From contig CM017572.1 in NCBI GenBank assembly GCA_007844125.1, positions 20,677,934 to 20,741,933 of the forward strand: a stretch of DNA of 64,000 nucleotides, written 5' to 3'. The first letter of the stretch is position 1; each line of letters opens with the position of its first letter. Below, one piece after another: positions 1-12,700 of this stretch. The position numbers and the translations under genes are program-made. The DNA comes from Sinonovacula constricta (Eukaryota; Mollusca; Bivalvia; Cardiida; Solecurtidae). The notes under the pieces are model-generated. The model was not told the origin of the DNA, did no database searches, and saw only the letters and a program-made list of their open reading frames with translations.

Positions 1-249
1 TAACGTATAAATGATGTTAAGTTGCCAAAAGAAAATTATATTGTACTCATTATTTACGTGTTACCTTTGTTCCTGTTTCATGTTTATATAGCAGCTATAC
101 ATAAATACTGGGAATTTTTTAAGGAGGTTCTTAGTTCTTTATACGATCATAGGAGTTGTCTACAATGCAAATGACAAGGCTTGTAGTTATACATGTAATG
201 GTCTAGGATGGGTTTTAGATCCTACCTCGTTATAACGAGAAGGGAATAT
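1..249. other. 3' flank of the Ly6-like gene, no gene seen
   Basis: AT-rich sequence beyond the poly(A) signal. I see no exon, repeat array or element end here. Confidence 0.5.
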
Positions 250-255
250 TTTATT
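250..255 (-). promoter_or_regulatory. polyadenylation signal AATAAA, Ly6-like gene
   Basis: AATAAA on the minus strand lies 124 bases after the stop codon of exon 5, giving a short 3' UTR. It supports the reading of exon 5 as terminal. Confidence 0.5.
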
Positions 256-378
256 CCCATGGTACAATTTGAATTTAAACATTTTACTTGTACACTAGAA
301 AGTACATAAACGTCTGCGCAGTTATTAGAGCATCTAACACCCATCCTATCCAAACAGAACACAAACTCGCAACACAAG

Positions 379-567
379 CTAGGCGAGAGACGAACGAACA
401 GGAGCACCTGTAGCTGGGAGGCCGCACAGCTCGGTATTACATTCCCGACCAGTTGCGTTAATTCGCGCCGTGTCGCAGCAAAGAGAGCACGCCACTAGCT
501 CTCTGTCATCTCGGCTAAGGCGAGACAACTGTTGGGTCTGTCGCTTTCGTTTAGTTTTGCTACACAC
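379..567 (-). CDS. Ly6-like protein, terminal coding exon 5
   Basis: After the acceptor ctttcag the exon reads VCSKTKRKR, then a polar loop, then ACSLCC, and ends with ECNTELC plus a 14-residue tail before the TAG stop. The paired CC and the CN-x3-C end are the Ly6 C-terminal signature. The basic KTKRKR segment makes the last loop longer than usual. No GPI-type hydrophobic tail is present. An AATAAA signal follows 124 bases after the stop. Confidence 0.78.
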   Translation of the reverse strand: MCSKTKRKRQTQQLSRLSRDDRELVACSLCCDTARINATGRECNTELCGLPATGAPVRSSLA

Positions 568-2640
568 CTGAAAGCGGACATGACAATAGATAAGCAATAT
601 AGACAGAAATTTTAGTAAAACATGGGGCGGTTACATGTTTTTATTGTAAATTATGTAAGTATCATAGATCAAAACCTAAAAGGCTAAGGAACAGCGTCAT
701 TCATAAGCATTAAATTTACATATTCGGTTTATAGATTAGTTCATGATTGTCTTTAACTAAGTGATGTAGTCTCGATGGTATTCATTCTGTCTGGTTTTAA
801 CGACTGGCGCATCGCCTTGGAAAGCTTATCCCATCGAGTCGGGAATAAAGGTGATGGATAAATATAAAAGAAACAATGATGAAAATATTTGCAAAAGAGG
901 AATAAAGCAACTGCGACAAAAATCAACAGAAAATAGCACAACCGATGAAGAAAACTAGAAATAAGATATACAGATAAAGGAATAAAATACTGTAAAAACG
1001 AGAACCTGAAAGAGATGAATAGACAGACAGAGAAAGGGAAAGATGTTCACAAAACGCAATTGGATACAAAGAAACCAAGAATGAACAAAATAAATGAAGA
1101 AAGAAAGCAAGCTCGGAAGAAAAAAAAGAACACAGCAAGCAAGAAAGAAATTGGGCAATATGAAAAAAAGAAAAGTAAGACAGAAAAAAAAGAAAAATGA
1201 TCAAAAATGGAAATAGAATCATCAACATACTTAACCATCATCATCAATGATCATCAACATACCATAATCGGAATAAACACATGCTAAAGTCAAAAGAGCC
1301 ATGCAAATACATCCTTAGTGGTAACAAATCATGACGATAACGCTAATTACTTATGTCATTTAAACAATACATCTCTAACTACGACAACAGTTTCTGGATT
1401 TTGGAACACTGCTTGTCGAACACACAAATGTCATCGAAGACTCGGGAAACAGGACATGTGCTTAAGTTCACATGTTTGCCTCTGTATACACGATAGAGTC
1501 TCCGCCCTGCAGACTATATCAGGTTGTCAAATACAACGTAGTACCGCACATAAGCCTGGTTCTATGTTTTCCCCACAACAAATATCTTATACCATGCTCC
1601 AAAGGATTAGAAATACCCCTAAGCCAAAAAATGGGCTAATCAGCTACGTGCATTTTCAAGAAATAAAACAATCAGCGTCTAGTATTACCCCTATACTAAG
1701 AAATAGTCAATAATAGACTTTTATTAAGAATGTGAATCCAGTGGACAAAGCGCAATTTACCGGAAATTACGGTGTCTTCATTGTTGAATAAAAAACACGC
1801 ATGCGCAAAACAACAACAATAACAACAAATAAACAAAAAATAAACCCAACAACAACAGAAAACAAAAAAAACCAAAACAAATCATCATCAACAAGAACAG
1901 CAAAAAGAAAAATATTTCCTTTGAAAATAAGATTATATGTTAGCATGAAATATTGTGTTGTCTTAAGGTTGGGAAGCTTTGTAACCGTTAAAGGTGTACA
2001 AACCGGTATATTCCTGAATTGTGCATGCTGTGATATATGTCATGTCACTCATCAAATCTCGCCCATTGCCTGGATAGTGACACAATGTTTAAATACATAT
2101 AGTGCGGATCGTGCATGTTCTTTCGCAAAAGTCAGTCGCTTTACTCGCAAAAGTAAATCGTAAACTCGATGTACATGTACTTTGGTCGCGTCCGGTAGGA
2201 ATTATGCACATATATTTTATACCTTATTTTAGTTAAAATGCAAACATAAGGAAAGTATTGTATGGTTCATAATTTTGTAATTTCCTTAATCGGATGTTAG
2301 TACCTGTTCTAACTTTTGTATCTATACATAATCTATATTTAAAAGAGGTGGTTGTTGAGGAGCCGAAGACTTGTCTACTTTCCAATGCGCTGTTCAATCA
2401 ATTTACCACGGAATTATATGAAGTGACCTTAATTTGCATACATTTGATCGATGGCAGGGTAAAACTTACGCCCAGCGCTAATATAGGTCTCAGAAAGCAT
2501 TGGGCGACGTTCATTTGCATAAGTATTAGATTACAAGGGGCGAATAAAGTAACATTAACATTGTTTAAGCATACAAAATATTGTTACATAGACATTTATT
2601 ACCTACACGTGATTATACAAAGAGTCGGCAAACATACACT
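568..2640. other. intron 4 of the Ly6-like gene, unique-looking part
   Basis: AT-rich intron sequence. It includes an A-rich stretch with many short AAC/CAA runs around 1795-1925 and a purine-rich stretch at 1010-1200. An open frame of 131 codons on the plus strand at 1318-1713 has no recognisable domain or splice context and is treated as chance. Confidence 0.5.
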
Positions 2641-3450
2641 TTTATCTTAGACGAAGTGCAGTAATACACATTAAAATGTGCAATAAATAAACATGGTGTG
2701 TAATGAAACAGACATGGCCAGCAAAGAAAAGAGCCATTGTGAACAATGAAACCACCCGATCCATGCAATAACAATCTATTCATTATGTGCAGTACAACAA
2801 GTGCAATGAACAAATCATGTTGTGCATTAAAACAAGCTATTTGGCGCAACATAAAATGATGTGCATGCAAGGCAACAAATGACGATCTACAATGAAATGT
2901 ATGACGTGCAACAGAACTGACCACGACATGCATTGAAAGTGAAACTTATGACTTTCAATGACACAAACCACGAAATGCAATGAAATTGATAGCTTGCAGT
3001 GAATCAAACGACAAAAGGCAATGCAAATTATGGATTTCAAACTAGGAACGGCAATGAAATGTATGGCTTGCTAAACAAACGACGAAAGACAAGGAAAGAT
3101 ATAGCTTACAGTAATACACAACAGTACTGGCAATGAAACTCATGAGTTTTAAACAACGAAGGGCAATACAATGTATATATTGCTGTAACACAAATGACCA
3201 AAGGCAAAGAAATGTATGGCTTGCTGTGAAACACCACGACAGGTAATGAAACTAAAGGCAAGTTTGCAGTAAAACAAACGACAAAAGGCCAGGAAACTTA
3301 TTATGCGCAATGAAACAAGCCACGACAGACGACAGACAAATTTATGGCGTGCGATGCAAACATTCAGCCTTAGGAAAATGTTTTTTTGACGCGCAATTGA
3401 ACAAACCATGACATACAATAGAATGTTTAGCGTGTAACTAAACTTACTTT
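2641..3450. repeat. degenerate left shoulder of the 41-bp satellite
   Basis: Words such as gcaatgaaa, atgaaatgtatgg and acgacaggcaatg recur at irregular spacing, increasingly like the 41-bp monomer towards 3450. It looks like old, diverged copies at the edge of the array. Confidence 0.6.
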
Positions 3451-6400
3451 GACAGCCAATGAAATGAATGGCCGGCCATGCAACATACCACGACAGCCGA
3501 TTAAATGAATGGCCTGCTATGCAACATACCACGACAACCAATGAAATGAATGGCCTGCCATGCAACATACCACGACAGCCAATGAAATGAATGGCCTGCC
3601 ATGCAACATACCACGACAGGCAATAAAATGAATGACCTGCCGTGCAACATACCACGACAGGCAATGAAATGAATTGCCTGCCATGCAACATACCACGACA
3701 GGCAATAAAATGAATGGCCTGCCATGCAACATACCACGACAGCCAATGAAATGAATGGCCTGCCGTTCAACATACCACGACAGCCAATGAAATGAATGAC
3801 CTGCCATGCAACATAGCACGATATCCAATGAAATGAATGGCCTGCCGTTCAACATACCACGACAGCCAATGAAATGAATGACCTACCATGCAACATAGCA
3901 CGTCAGCCAATGAAATGAATGGCCTGCCATGCAACATACCACGACAGCCAATGAAATGAATGGCCTGTCATGCAACATACCACGACAGTCAATGAAATGA
4001 ATGGCCTGCTATGCAACATACCACGACAGCCAATGAAATGAATAGCCTGCCATGCAACATACCACGACAGTCAATGAAATGAATTGCCTGCCATGCAACA
4101 TACCACGACAGGCAATAAAATGAATGGCCTGCCATGCAACATACCACGACAGCCAATGAAATGAATGGCCTGCCGTTCAACATACCACGACAGCCAATGA
4201 AATGAATGACCTGCCATGCAACATAGCACGACAGCCGTTGAAATGAATGGCCTGTCATGCAACATACCACGACAGGCAATGAAATGAATGGCCTGCCGTT
4301 CAACATACCACGACAGTCAATGAAATGAATTGCCTGCCATGCAACATACCACGACAGGCAATAAAATGAATGGCCTGCCATGCAACATACCACGACAGTC
4401 AATGAAATGTATGGCCTGCCGTTCAACATACCACGCCAGCCGTTGAAATGAATGGCCTGCCATGCAACATACCACGACAGCCAATGACATGAATGGCCTG
4501 TCATGCAACATACCACGACAGCCATTGAAATGAATGGTCTGCCATGCAACATACCACGACAGCCAATGACATGAATGGCCTGACATACAACATACCACGA
4601 CAGCCGATGAAATGAATGGCCTGGCATACAACATACCACGACAGCCGTTGAAATGAATGGCCTGCCATGCAACATACCACGACAGTCAATGAAATGTATG
4701 GCCTGCCGTTCAACATACCACGACAGTCAATGAAATGTATGGCCTGCCGTTCAACATACCACGACAGCCAATGAAATGTATGGCCTGCCGTTCAACATAC
4801 CACGACAGCCAATGAAATGAATGGCCTGCCATGCAACATACCACGACAGGCAATGAAATGAATGGCCTGGCATGCAACATACCACGACAGCCGTTGAAAT
4901 GAATGGCCTGCCGTTCAACATACCACGACAGTCAATGAAATGTATGGCCTGCCGTTCAACATACCACGACAGCCAATGAAATGTATGGCCTGCCGTTCAA
5001 CATACCACGACAGTCAATGAAATGTATGGCCTGCCGTTCAACATACCACGACAGCCAATGAAATGAATGGCCTGCCATGCAACATACCACGACAGCCAAT
5101 GACATGAATGGCCTGCCATGCAACATACCACGACAGCCAATGAAATGAATGGACTGCCATGCAACATACCACGACAGCCAATGAAATGTATGGCCTGCCG
5201 TTCAACATACCACGACAGCCAATGAAATGAATGGCCTGCCGTTCAACATACCACGACAGCCAATGAAATGAATGGCCTGCCATGCAACATACCACGACAG
5301 CCAATGAAATGAATGGACTGCCATGCAACATACCACGACAGCCAATGAAATGAACGGACTGCCATGCAACATACCACGACAGTCAATGAAATGTATGGCC
5401 TGCCGTTCAACATACCACGACAGTCAATGAAATGTATGGCCTGCCGTTCAACATACAACGACAGCCAATGAAATGAATGGCCTGCCATGCAACATACCAC
5501 GACAGCCAATGAAATGAATGGCCTGCCATGCAACATGCCACGACAGCCAATGAAATGAATGGCCTGGCATGCAACATACCACGACAGCCAATGAAATGAA
5601 TGGCCTGCCATGCAACATACCACGACAGCCAATGAAATGAATGGCCTGCCATGCAACATACCACGACAGCCAATGAAATGAATGGCCTGTCATGCAACAT
5701 ACCACGACAGCCAATGAAATGAATGGCCTGCCATGCAACATACCACGACAGCCAATGAAATGAATGGCCTGCCATGCAACATACCACGACAGCCAATGAA
5801 ATGAATGGCCTGGCATGCAACATACCACGACAGCCGTTGAAATGAATGGCCTGGCATGCAACATGCCACGACAGCCAATGAAATGAATGGCCTGCTGCCG
5901 TTCAACATACCACGACAGCCAATGAAATGAATGGCCTGGCATGCAACATGCCACGACAGCCGTTGAAATGAATGGCCTGGCATGCAACATGCCACGACAG
6001 TCAATGAAATGAATGGCCTGCCGTTCAACATACCACGACAGCCAATGAAATGAATGACCTGCCATGCAACATAGCACGATATCCAATGAAATGAATGGCC
6101 TGCCATGCAACATACCACGACAGCCGTTAAAATGAATGGCCTGCCGTGCAACATACCACGACAGCCAATGACATGAATGGCCTGCCATGCAACATACCAC
6201 GACAGCCGTTGAAATGAATGGCATGCCGTGCAACATACCACGACAGCCGTTGAAATGAATGGCCTGGCATGCAACATAGCACGACAGCCAATGACATGAA
6301 TGGCCTGTCATGCAACATACCACGTCAGCCGATGAAATGAATGGCCTGCAATGCAACATACCACAACAACCAATGAAATGAATGGCCTGCCATGCAACAT

Positions 6401-6579
6401 ACCACGACAGCCAATGAAATGAATGGCCTGCTATGCAACATACCACGACAGCCAATGAAATGAATGGCCTGCCATGCAACATACAATGACAGCCAATGAA
6501 ATGAATGGCCTGCCATGCAACATACCACGACAGCCAATGAAATGAATGGCCTGCCATGCAACATACCACGACAGGCAAT
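3451..6579. repeat. 41-bp minisatellite, about 76 copies
   Basis: Head-to-tail units contain aatgaaatgaatggcctgcc and then caacataccacgacag. The period of 41 was counted directly. Common variants are ccaatg/gtcaatg/ccgttg at the start and ccatgc/ccgttc in the middle. One unit near 5893 has a 3-base insertion (ctgctgccg). The unit has no stop codon in any minus-strand frame, which explains open frames up to 397 codons there. It fills about half of intron 4 of the Ly6-like gene. Confidence 0.95.
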
Positions 6580-6905
6580 ATGACATGCGATGTTATAATA
6601 AGTGGCTTGCTATGACACAATATATGAATGCGAAGAAGCAATATATATGTTACAATATAACACTATATGAAACAATATATGGCATAAAATGACACAATGT
6701 ATGACATGAAATAAAACAATATATGACATGCAATGAAAAAATATAACATTAAATGAAACAATATGACATAAAATTCTACAGTCTATGACAGATAATAAGA
6801 CAACAAATGGCATACACACAAACAATATATAAAACAATAAAACAGGATATGACAGAATGAAACAATCAATGTCATACAATAAAACATCATATAGCATTCA
6901 AAGAA
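6580..6905. repeat. degenerate right shoulder of the 41-bp satellite
   Basis: Irregular copies of atgacacaatatatg, gaaacaatat and similar words, AT-richer than the core. They look like strongly diverged monomers or an older related repeat. Confidence 0.5.
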
Positions 6906-6956
6906 ATACTACTAAATGGATACGTTGACACAAACCATGTCATGGTATGAACTTAC

Positions 6957-7028
6957 GTCACGTGCTCGGCATCCTGCCCGGTACACCAGACGACCAGATT
7001 CAGTGACGACTTCCTCTGTGTAACACAC
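6957..7028 (-). CDS. Ly6-like protein, coding exon 4 (middle finger)
   Basis: The exon encodes 24 residues: VCYTEEVV at the start, then a GRLVY strand and AGC followed by a short basic stretch. The acceptor ends ccctacag and the donor is gtaagt, both strong. It is phase 0 on both sides and exactly 72 bases. The spacing from VCYT to GC fits the central strands of a three-finger domain. Confidence 0.8.
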
Positions 7029-7771
7029 CTGTAGGGATAAAGAAACCTTATCTTGATTTTGATTTAAATCCCACACCAACATATGATCTCAACAGTTTTT
7101 CTGCATATTTATTTTGGATGCATTTGTTGAAAATGGATAGGTAGATGACAAGAAGCAATAAAGGCAGTTTATTTTAAGCACGGGAGGAATAAGTCTTCGG
7201 AAAATTATTGCATTGGATCACTGGTATACTACATTGAGGAGAGAAATGCGCAAGTTTTTGTTCAAACTGAGAATCGGGCCCATTTGTTGACAGTTCCCGA
7301 TCGGACACGTCCAAAAGCTGTACAGGGAAAGCTTCATATACTAATTTCATTCAAACAATAACAAGGCTTCATGTTGCGCTTTGGGACCACACAGTATGAC
7401 GTCATGCATTATAAGACAGAAGAATAAGAAAATAATGCTTAACTTTCAAGCATGATCTACTTTTCATTGTAAATTTTCTGTTTACAATTGCAAATTTTCC
7501 TTAAGTAACAACAACAACAAAACAGCACCAACAACAACAAAAAAACAAACAAACAAAAACAAAATAAAAACAAAACAAAAACACGTGGGAGATTTGAAAG
7601 TAAAAGCAAATAAAACCCCACGTACAAAACTGCATTTAAGATGTTAATTTTGATTGCTGTGACCAACTAAAGCCCATTTACATACAAAGTTCAGTTATAT
7701 GTAAGCTGTGATATTCTCTTTGGTGCTGGGGAAGAAACAGGAAATATAAGCGAAATATGCAAGAATACAAC
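7029..7771. other. intron 3 of the Ly6-like gene
   Basis: 743 bp of AT-rich sequence with an AAC/AAAAC-rich patch near 7507-7582. No exon or element end is recognised. Confidence 0.5.
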
Positions 7772-7851
7772 CTGGTTTGAATCGCATCGTAAAACAGAGG
7801 TGCAGTCACTCAGCCGCTCTACATTGTTACACTCGCGACATTCAAGGCATT
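7772..7851 (-). CDS. Ly6-like protein, coding exon 3 (first cysteine finger)
   Basis: The exon encodes 27 residues beginning ECLECRECNN and ending CDSNQ, with five cysteines. The acceptor is ttttttttacag; the donor is CAG|gttgta, weaker than consensus but GT. It enters in phase 1 (G from exon 2 completes GAA) and leaves in phase 0. The C-x2-C-x2-C start directly after the signal peptide is how Ly6/uPAR domains begin. Confidence 0.8.
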
Positions 7852-8165
7852 CTGTAAAAAAATCATTATTTTCATCATCATCATCAGCAGCAGCTGCAGC
7901 TTCTCTTGCTTTTGTTAAAGCATATTTTATTGCCAAATACATGTATACTTTGTCCTGACAATCCACGTTCACTTACAAACAACTATAGGCAAACAGGTTT
8001 AGAAACATGTTCTTAAAGTTAGATTAAACTCTTCGCGTGGGATACATTAACAACAATTTACGTGGCAGGATAAAGATTACATAAATGGAAAAGAAAACTA
8101 AAGAAGAGGTATAATAACACTGCGTCAACATTAATGTTATTATCTGCATGTCAGAAAGAAAGATC

Positions 8166-8237
<72 letters not shown>

Positions 8238-9646
8238 TCTTTATTTTACTAAGGTAGCTCATAAGCTATATACATACACACAGCATATACTATACATATA
8301 TATATATATAATATTGCCCTTAACTTATACACAGCAGTTTAGTTGGGTGGAATCTGCGTGTTTTTCGGTATATTTAGATTCGTTAATTACGTGAGAGATA
8401 AAGATACGCATGGTAACATTATTTGGAATATCTTGCGAACGCGATGATAAAAAAATGAAAATCGATCAAACAATTGTGAAACATACAGTGCACGTGGTTC
8501 TGTATCAATTGTCGCATAATGGAATTAATCTTCATCCTTACTTAAAAATTTCGAACATAATACTCCACGTCCACGCGTGGACAATTTATCCCAGCAGGTG
8601 CGCATACTAGAAATATGGACGAACATTTTGGTTTATGACATTGCGCTTGTTCCAGCGCTGTGACCATCGCCTGCCTAACGTTGAGCAAATGTAATGCTGA
8701 AGAGAATCAAAATCAGGGTTAAAATGCTTCAAAACTGGTGGCTGAGGGTTCGAATACCGGTATGGGCACGAATGGTCATCTTTTTTTCTTTCTACTTTTT
8801 CACTTTGAAAATTATTTCTGTGTCACTCTACCAGATTAAGAAAGAAACATGTACAGTTTTTCATTTTATTCTTGTAAATGATTTTTAATTGTATGATTTA
8901 TGCTTAATTTGATTACAAATTCGTTACACATTATATTCAAAGTTTAAAAAAATCAAAACCAAATCCTTTATTGAACATTTTGGGCAACTCTGAAAAAAAC
9001 ACACGTTTGACTATGAAGTGGTCGGTGAGTTTTTATTGAGGCACAGGGATAAAAAAAAACGGGAAATAAGTCTTTAACTTGTGTTTATAAACGATTATTT
9101 GCGACTTTGGGATAGTTTGAGTCAAATCAATCACATAACATGTTTGATTGGTTTATCTAATGCTATATTTGGCTTCCAAACAAAAGTCCTAAGCTTAACA
9201 CATCTCCTAAAATGGATATTACAAAATACTTATAGTTTTCTACAAAATGTAAATATCAAGTTTCTTCCTCTTTCATTTTTCCTTACTTAATTGGCTATAA
9301 AAATGAGTAAAATATAAGTAAAATACTTAGTCAAAGAATATATTATAATGTCGCGATTAAAGGTTATTCTTGATCAGTTATGCTATTATTTGCTGTTTTG
9401 CTTTGTAAAAATTAAAGGTACAAAACTGATTAACTGTCACTTTAAAAAACACTTGTAAAAGCTTCTGGAAATCGATTCTTTGGCAGTGCGTGTTATAATT
9501 ATCGACTTAATGGATTAATAATTATTTCAATAATTTCTAAAAATACTAACAACAAAAACAAATTGACACAAATATAGAATATAAGACATTGAGCAAAGAT
9601 TTTCTAAAAACAATTATATTTTTTTAAAAAAGGTGGCGGTACTTAC
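7852..9646. other. intron 2 of the Ly6-like gene
   Basis: AT-rich intron with one trinucleotide microsatellite and a TA-dinucleotide patch near 8290. A tRNA B-box-like word (ggttcgaatacc) at 8749 suggests an old SINE scrap, but no A box or tail could be matched. Confidence 0.5.
8167..8236. repeat. (AAT)n microsatellite
   Basis: About 23 uninterrupted ATA/AAT units inside intron 2 of the Ly6-like gene. Confidence 0.95.
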
Positions 9647-9688
9647 CTACCAGTTTCCCGAAGCATACAATCGCCAGAAGCACTAAAA
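9647..9688 (-). CDS. Ly6-like protein, coding exon 2 (signal peptide core)
   Basis: This 42-base micro-exon encodes VLVLLAIVCFGKLV, the hydrophobic core and end of a signal peptide. It is preceded by a pyrimidine-rich acceptor ending ttcag and followed by gtaagt. Both flanking introns are phase 1. A second in-frame AG six bases into the exon would remove two residues (NAGNAG-like choice). The exon lies only about 50 bp from the edge of the 59-bp satellite, so its branch point must lie in or beside repeat sequence. Confidence 0.7.
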
Positions 9689-9737
9689 CTGAAGAAAGCA
9701 AAGGTATTAAGGTAAAGATAAGTGTAAATAGATGGAA

Positions 9738-12700
9738 TAGACAGAAGTGATTTAGTTCGGAGCGCCATGATACATCTCTTTACAGAAACATTATATAGAC
9801 GAATGTACTTTAGTACGGAGCGCCATGATAAACCTCTGTCACAGATACATTATATAGACGAATGTACTTTCGTACGGAGCGCCATGATACATCTCTGTCA
9901 CAGATACATTATATAGACGAATGTACTTTTGTACGGAGCGCCATGATACATCTCTGTTACAGAAACATTATATAGACGAATGTACTTTAGTACGGAGCGC
10001 CATGATACATCTCTGTCACAGATACATTATATAGACGAATGTACTTTAGTACGGAGCGCCATGATACATCCCTGTCACAGATACATTATATAGACATATG
10101 TACTTTAGTTCGGAGCGCCATGATACATCTCTGTTACAGATACATTTTATAGACAGAAGTACTTTAGTATGGAGCGCCGTGATACATCTCTGTCACAGAT
10201 ACATTATATAGACAGAAGTACTTTAGTATGGAGCGCCGTGATAATCTCTGTTACAGATACATTATATAGACAGATGTACTTTAGTTCGGAGCGCCTTGAT
10301 ACATCTCTTTTACAGATACATTATATAGACAGATGTACTTTGGTATGGAGCACCATGATACATCTCTGTTACAGATACATTATATAGACAGAAGTGATTT
10401 AGTATGGAGCGCCGTGATACATCTCTGTCACAGATACATTATATAGACAGAAGTGATTTAGTACGGAGCGCCATGATACATCTCTGTTACAGATACATTA
10501 TATAGACAGATGTACTTTAGTATGGAGCGCCATGATACATCTCTGTTACAGATACATTATACAGACAGATGTACTTTGGTATGGCCCACCATGATACATC
10601 TCTGTCACAGATACATTATATAGACAGATGTACTTTAGTATGGAGCACCATGATACATCTCTGTCACAGATACATTATATAGACAGAAGTGATTTAGTAC
10701 GGAGCGCCATGATACATCTCTGTTACAGATACATTATATAGACAGATGTACTTTAGTATGGAGCGCCATGATACATCTCTGTTACAGATACATTATATAG
10801 ATAGATGTATTTTAGTTCGGAGCGCCATGATACATCTCTGTCACAGATACATTATATAGACAGATGTACTTTAGTACGGAGCGCCATGATACATCTTTGT
10901 TACAGATACATTATATAGACAGATGTACAATGTACTTGAGTACGGAGCGCCATGATACATCTCTGTTACAGATACATTATATAGACAGAAGTACATTAGT
11001 ACGGAGCGCCATGATACATCTCTGTCACAGATACATTATATAGACAGAGGTACTTTAGTATCGAGCGCCATGATACATCTCTGTCACAGATACATTATAT
11101 AGACAGATGTACTTTAGTATCGAGCGTCATGATACACCTCTGTCACAGATACATTATATAGACAGATGTACTTTAGTACGGAGCGCCATGATACATCTCT
11201 GTTACAGATACATTATATAGACAGATGTACTTTAGTATCGAGCGCCATGATACATCTCTGTTACAGATACATTATATAGACAGATGAACTTTAGTACGGA
11301 GAGCCATGATATATCTCTGTTACAGATACATTATATAGACAGATGTACTTTAGTACGGAGCGCCATGATACACCTCTGTTACAGATACATTATATAGACA
11401 GATGAACTTTAGTACGGAGAGCCATGATATATCTCTGTTACAGATACATTATATAGACAGATGTACTTTAGTACGGAGCGCCATGATACACCTCTGTTAC
11501 AGATACATTATATAGACAGAAGTGATTTAGTACGGAGCGCCATGATACATCTCTGTTACGGATACATTATATAGACAGATGTACTTTAGTACGGAGCGCC
11601 ATGATATATCTCTGTTACAGATACATTATATAGACAGATGTACTTTAGTATGGAGCGCCATGATATATCTCTGTCACAGATACATTATATAGACAGAAGT
11701 GATTTAGTATGGAGCGCCATGATATATCTCTGTTACAGATACATTATATAGACAGAAGTGATTTAGTATGGAGCGCCATGATACATCTTTGTTACAGATA
11801 CATTATATAGACAGATGTACTTTAGTATGGAGCGCCATGATACATCTTTGTTACAGATACATTATATAGACAGATGTACAATGTACTTTAGTACGGAGCG
11901 CCATGATACATCTCTGTTACAGATACATTATATAGACAGATGTACTTTAGTATGGAGCGCCATGATACATCTTTGTTACAGATACATTATATAGACAGAT
12001 GTACAATGTACTTTAGTACGGAACGCCATGATACATCTCTGTTACAGATACATTATATAGACAGATGTACTTTAGTACGGAGCGCCATGATACATCTCTG
12101 TCACAGATACATTATATAGACAGAGGTACTTTAGTATCGAGCGCCATGATACATCTCTGTCACAGATACATTATATAGACAGATGTACTTTAGTATCGAG
12201 CGTCATGATACACCTCTGTCACAGATACATTATATAGACAGATGTACTTTAGTATGGAGCGCCATGATACATCTCTGTTACAGATACATTATATAGACGG
12301 ATGTACTTTAGTATCGAGCGTCATGATACACCTCTGTCACAGATACATTATATAGACAGATGTACTTTAGTACTGAGCGGCATGATACATCTCTGTCACA
12401 GATACATTATATAGACAGATGTACTTTAGTACGGAGCGCCATGATATATCTCTGTTACAGATACATTATATAGACGGATGTACTTTGGTATGGAGCGTCA
12501 TGATACATCTCTGTTACAGATACATTATATAGACAGATGTACTTTAGTACGGAGCGCCATGATACATCTCTGTTACAGATACATTATATAGCCAGATGTA
12601 CTTTAGTACGGAGCGGCATGATACACCTCTGTTACAGATACATTATATAGACAGATGTACTTTAGTACGGAGCGCCATGATACATCTCTGTTACAGTTAC

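Noticed and set aside
1318..1713. 131-codon plus-strand frame
   Set aside because: No domain, no start context and it lies in an intron of the minus-strand gene.
3451..6641. Open frames up to 397 codons on the minus strand
   Set aside because: Produced by the 41-bp unit that lacks stops; no start context, splice support or codon-position bias.
8733..8775. A tRNA-like B box (ggttcgaatacc)
   Set aside because: No A box, tail or target duplication was found; at best an old SINE scrap.
9690..9772. Reading exon 2 of the Ly6-like gene upwards into the 59-bp array, using an ATG in the repeat
   Set aside because: The in-repeat ATG (MALRTKSLL) is out of frame with the signal peptide, and a strong acceptor separates them.
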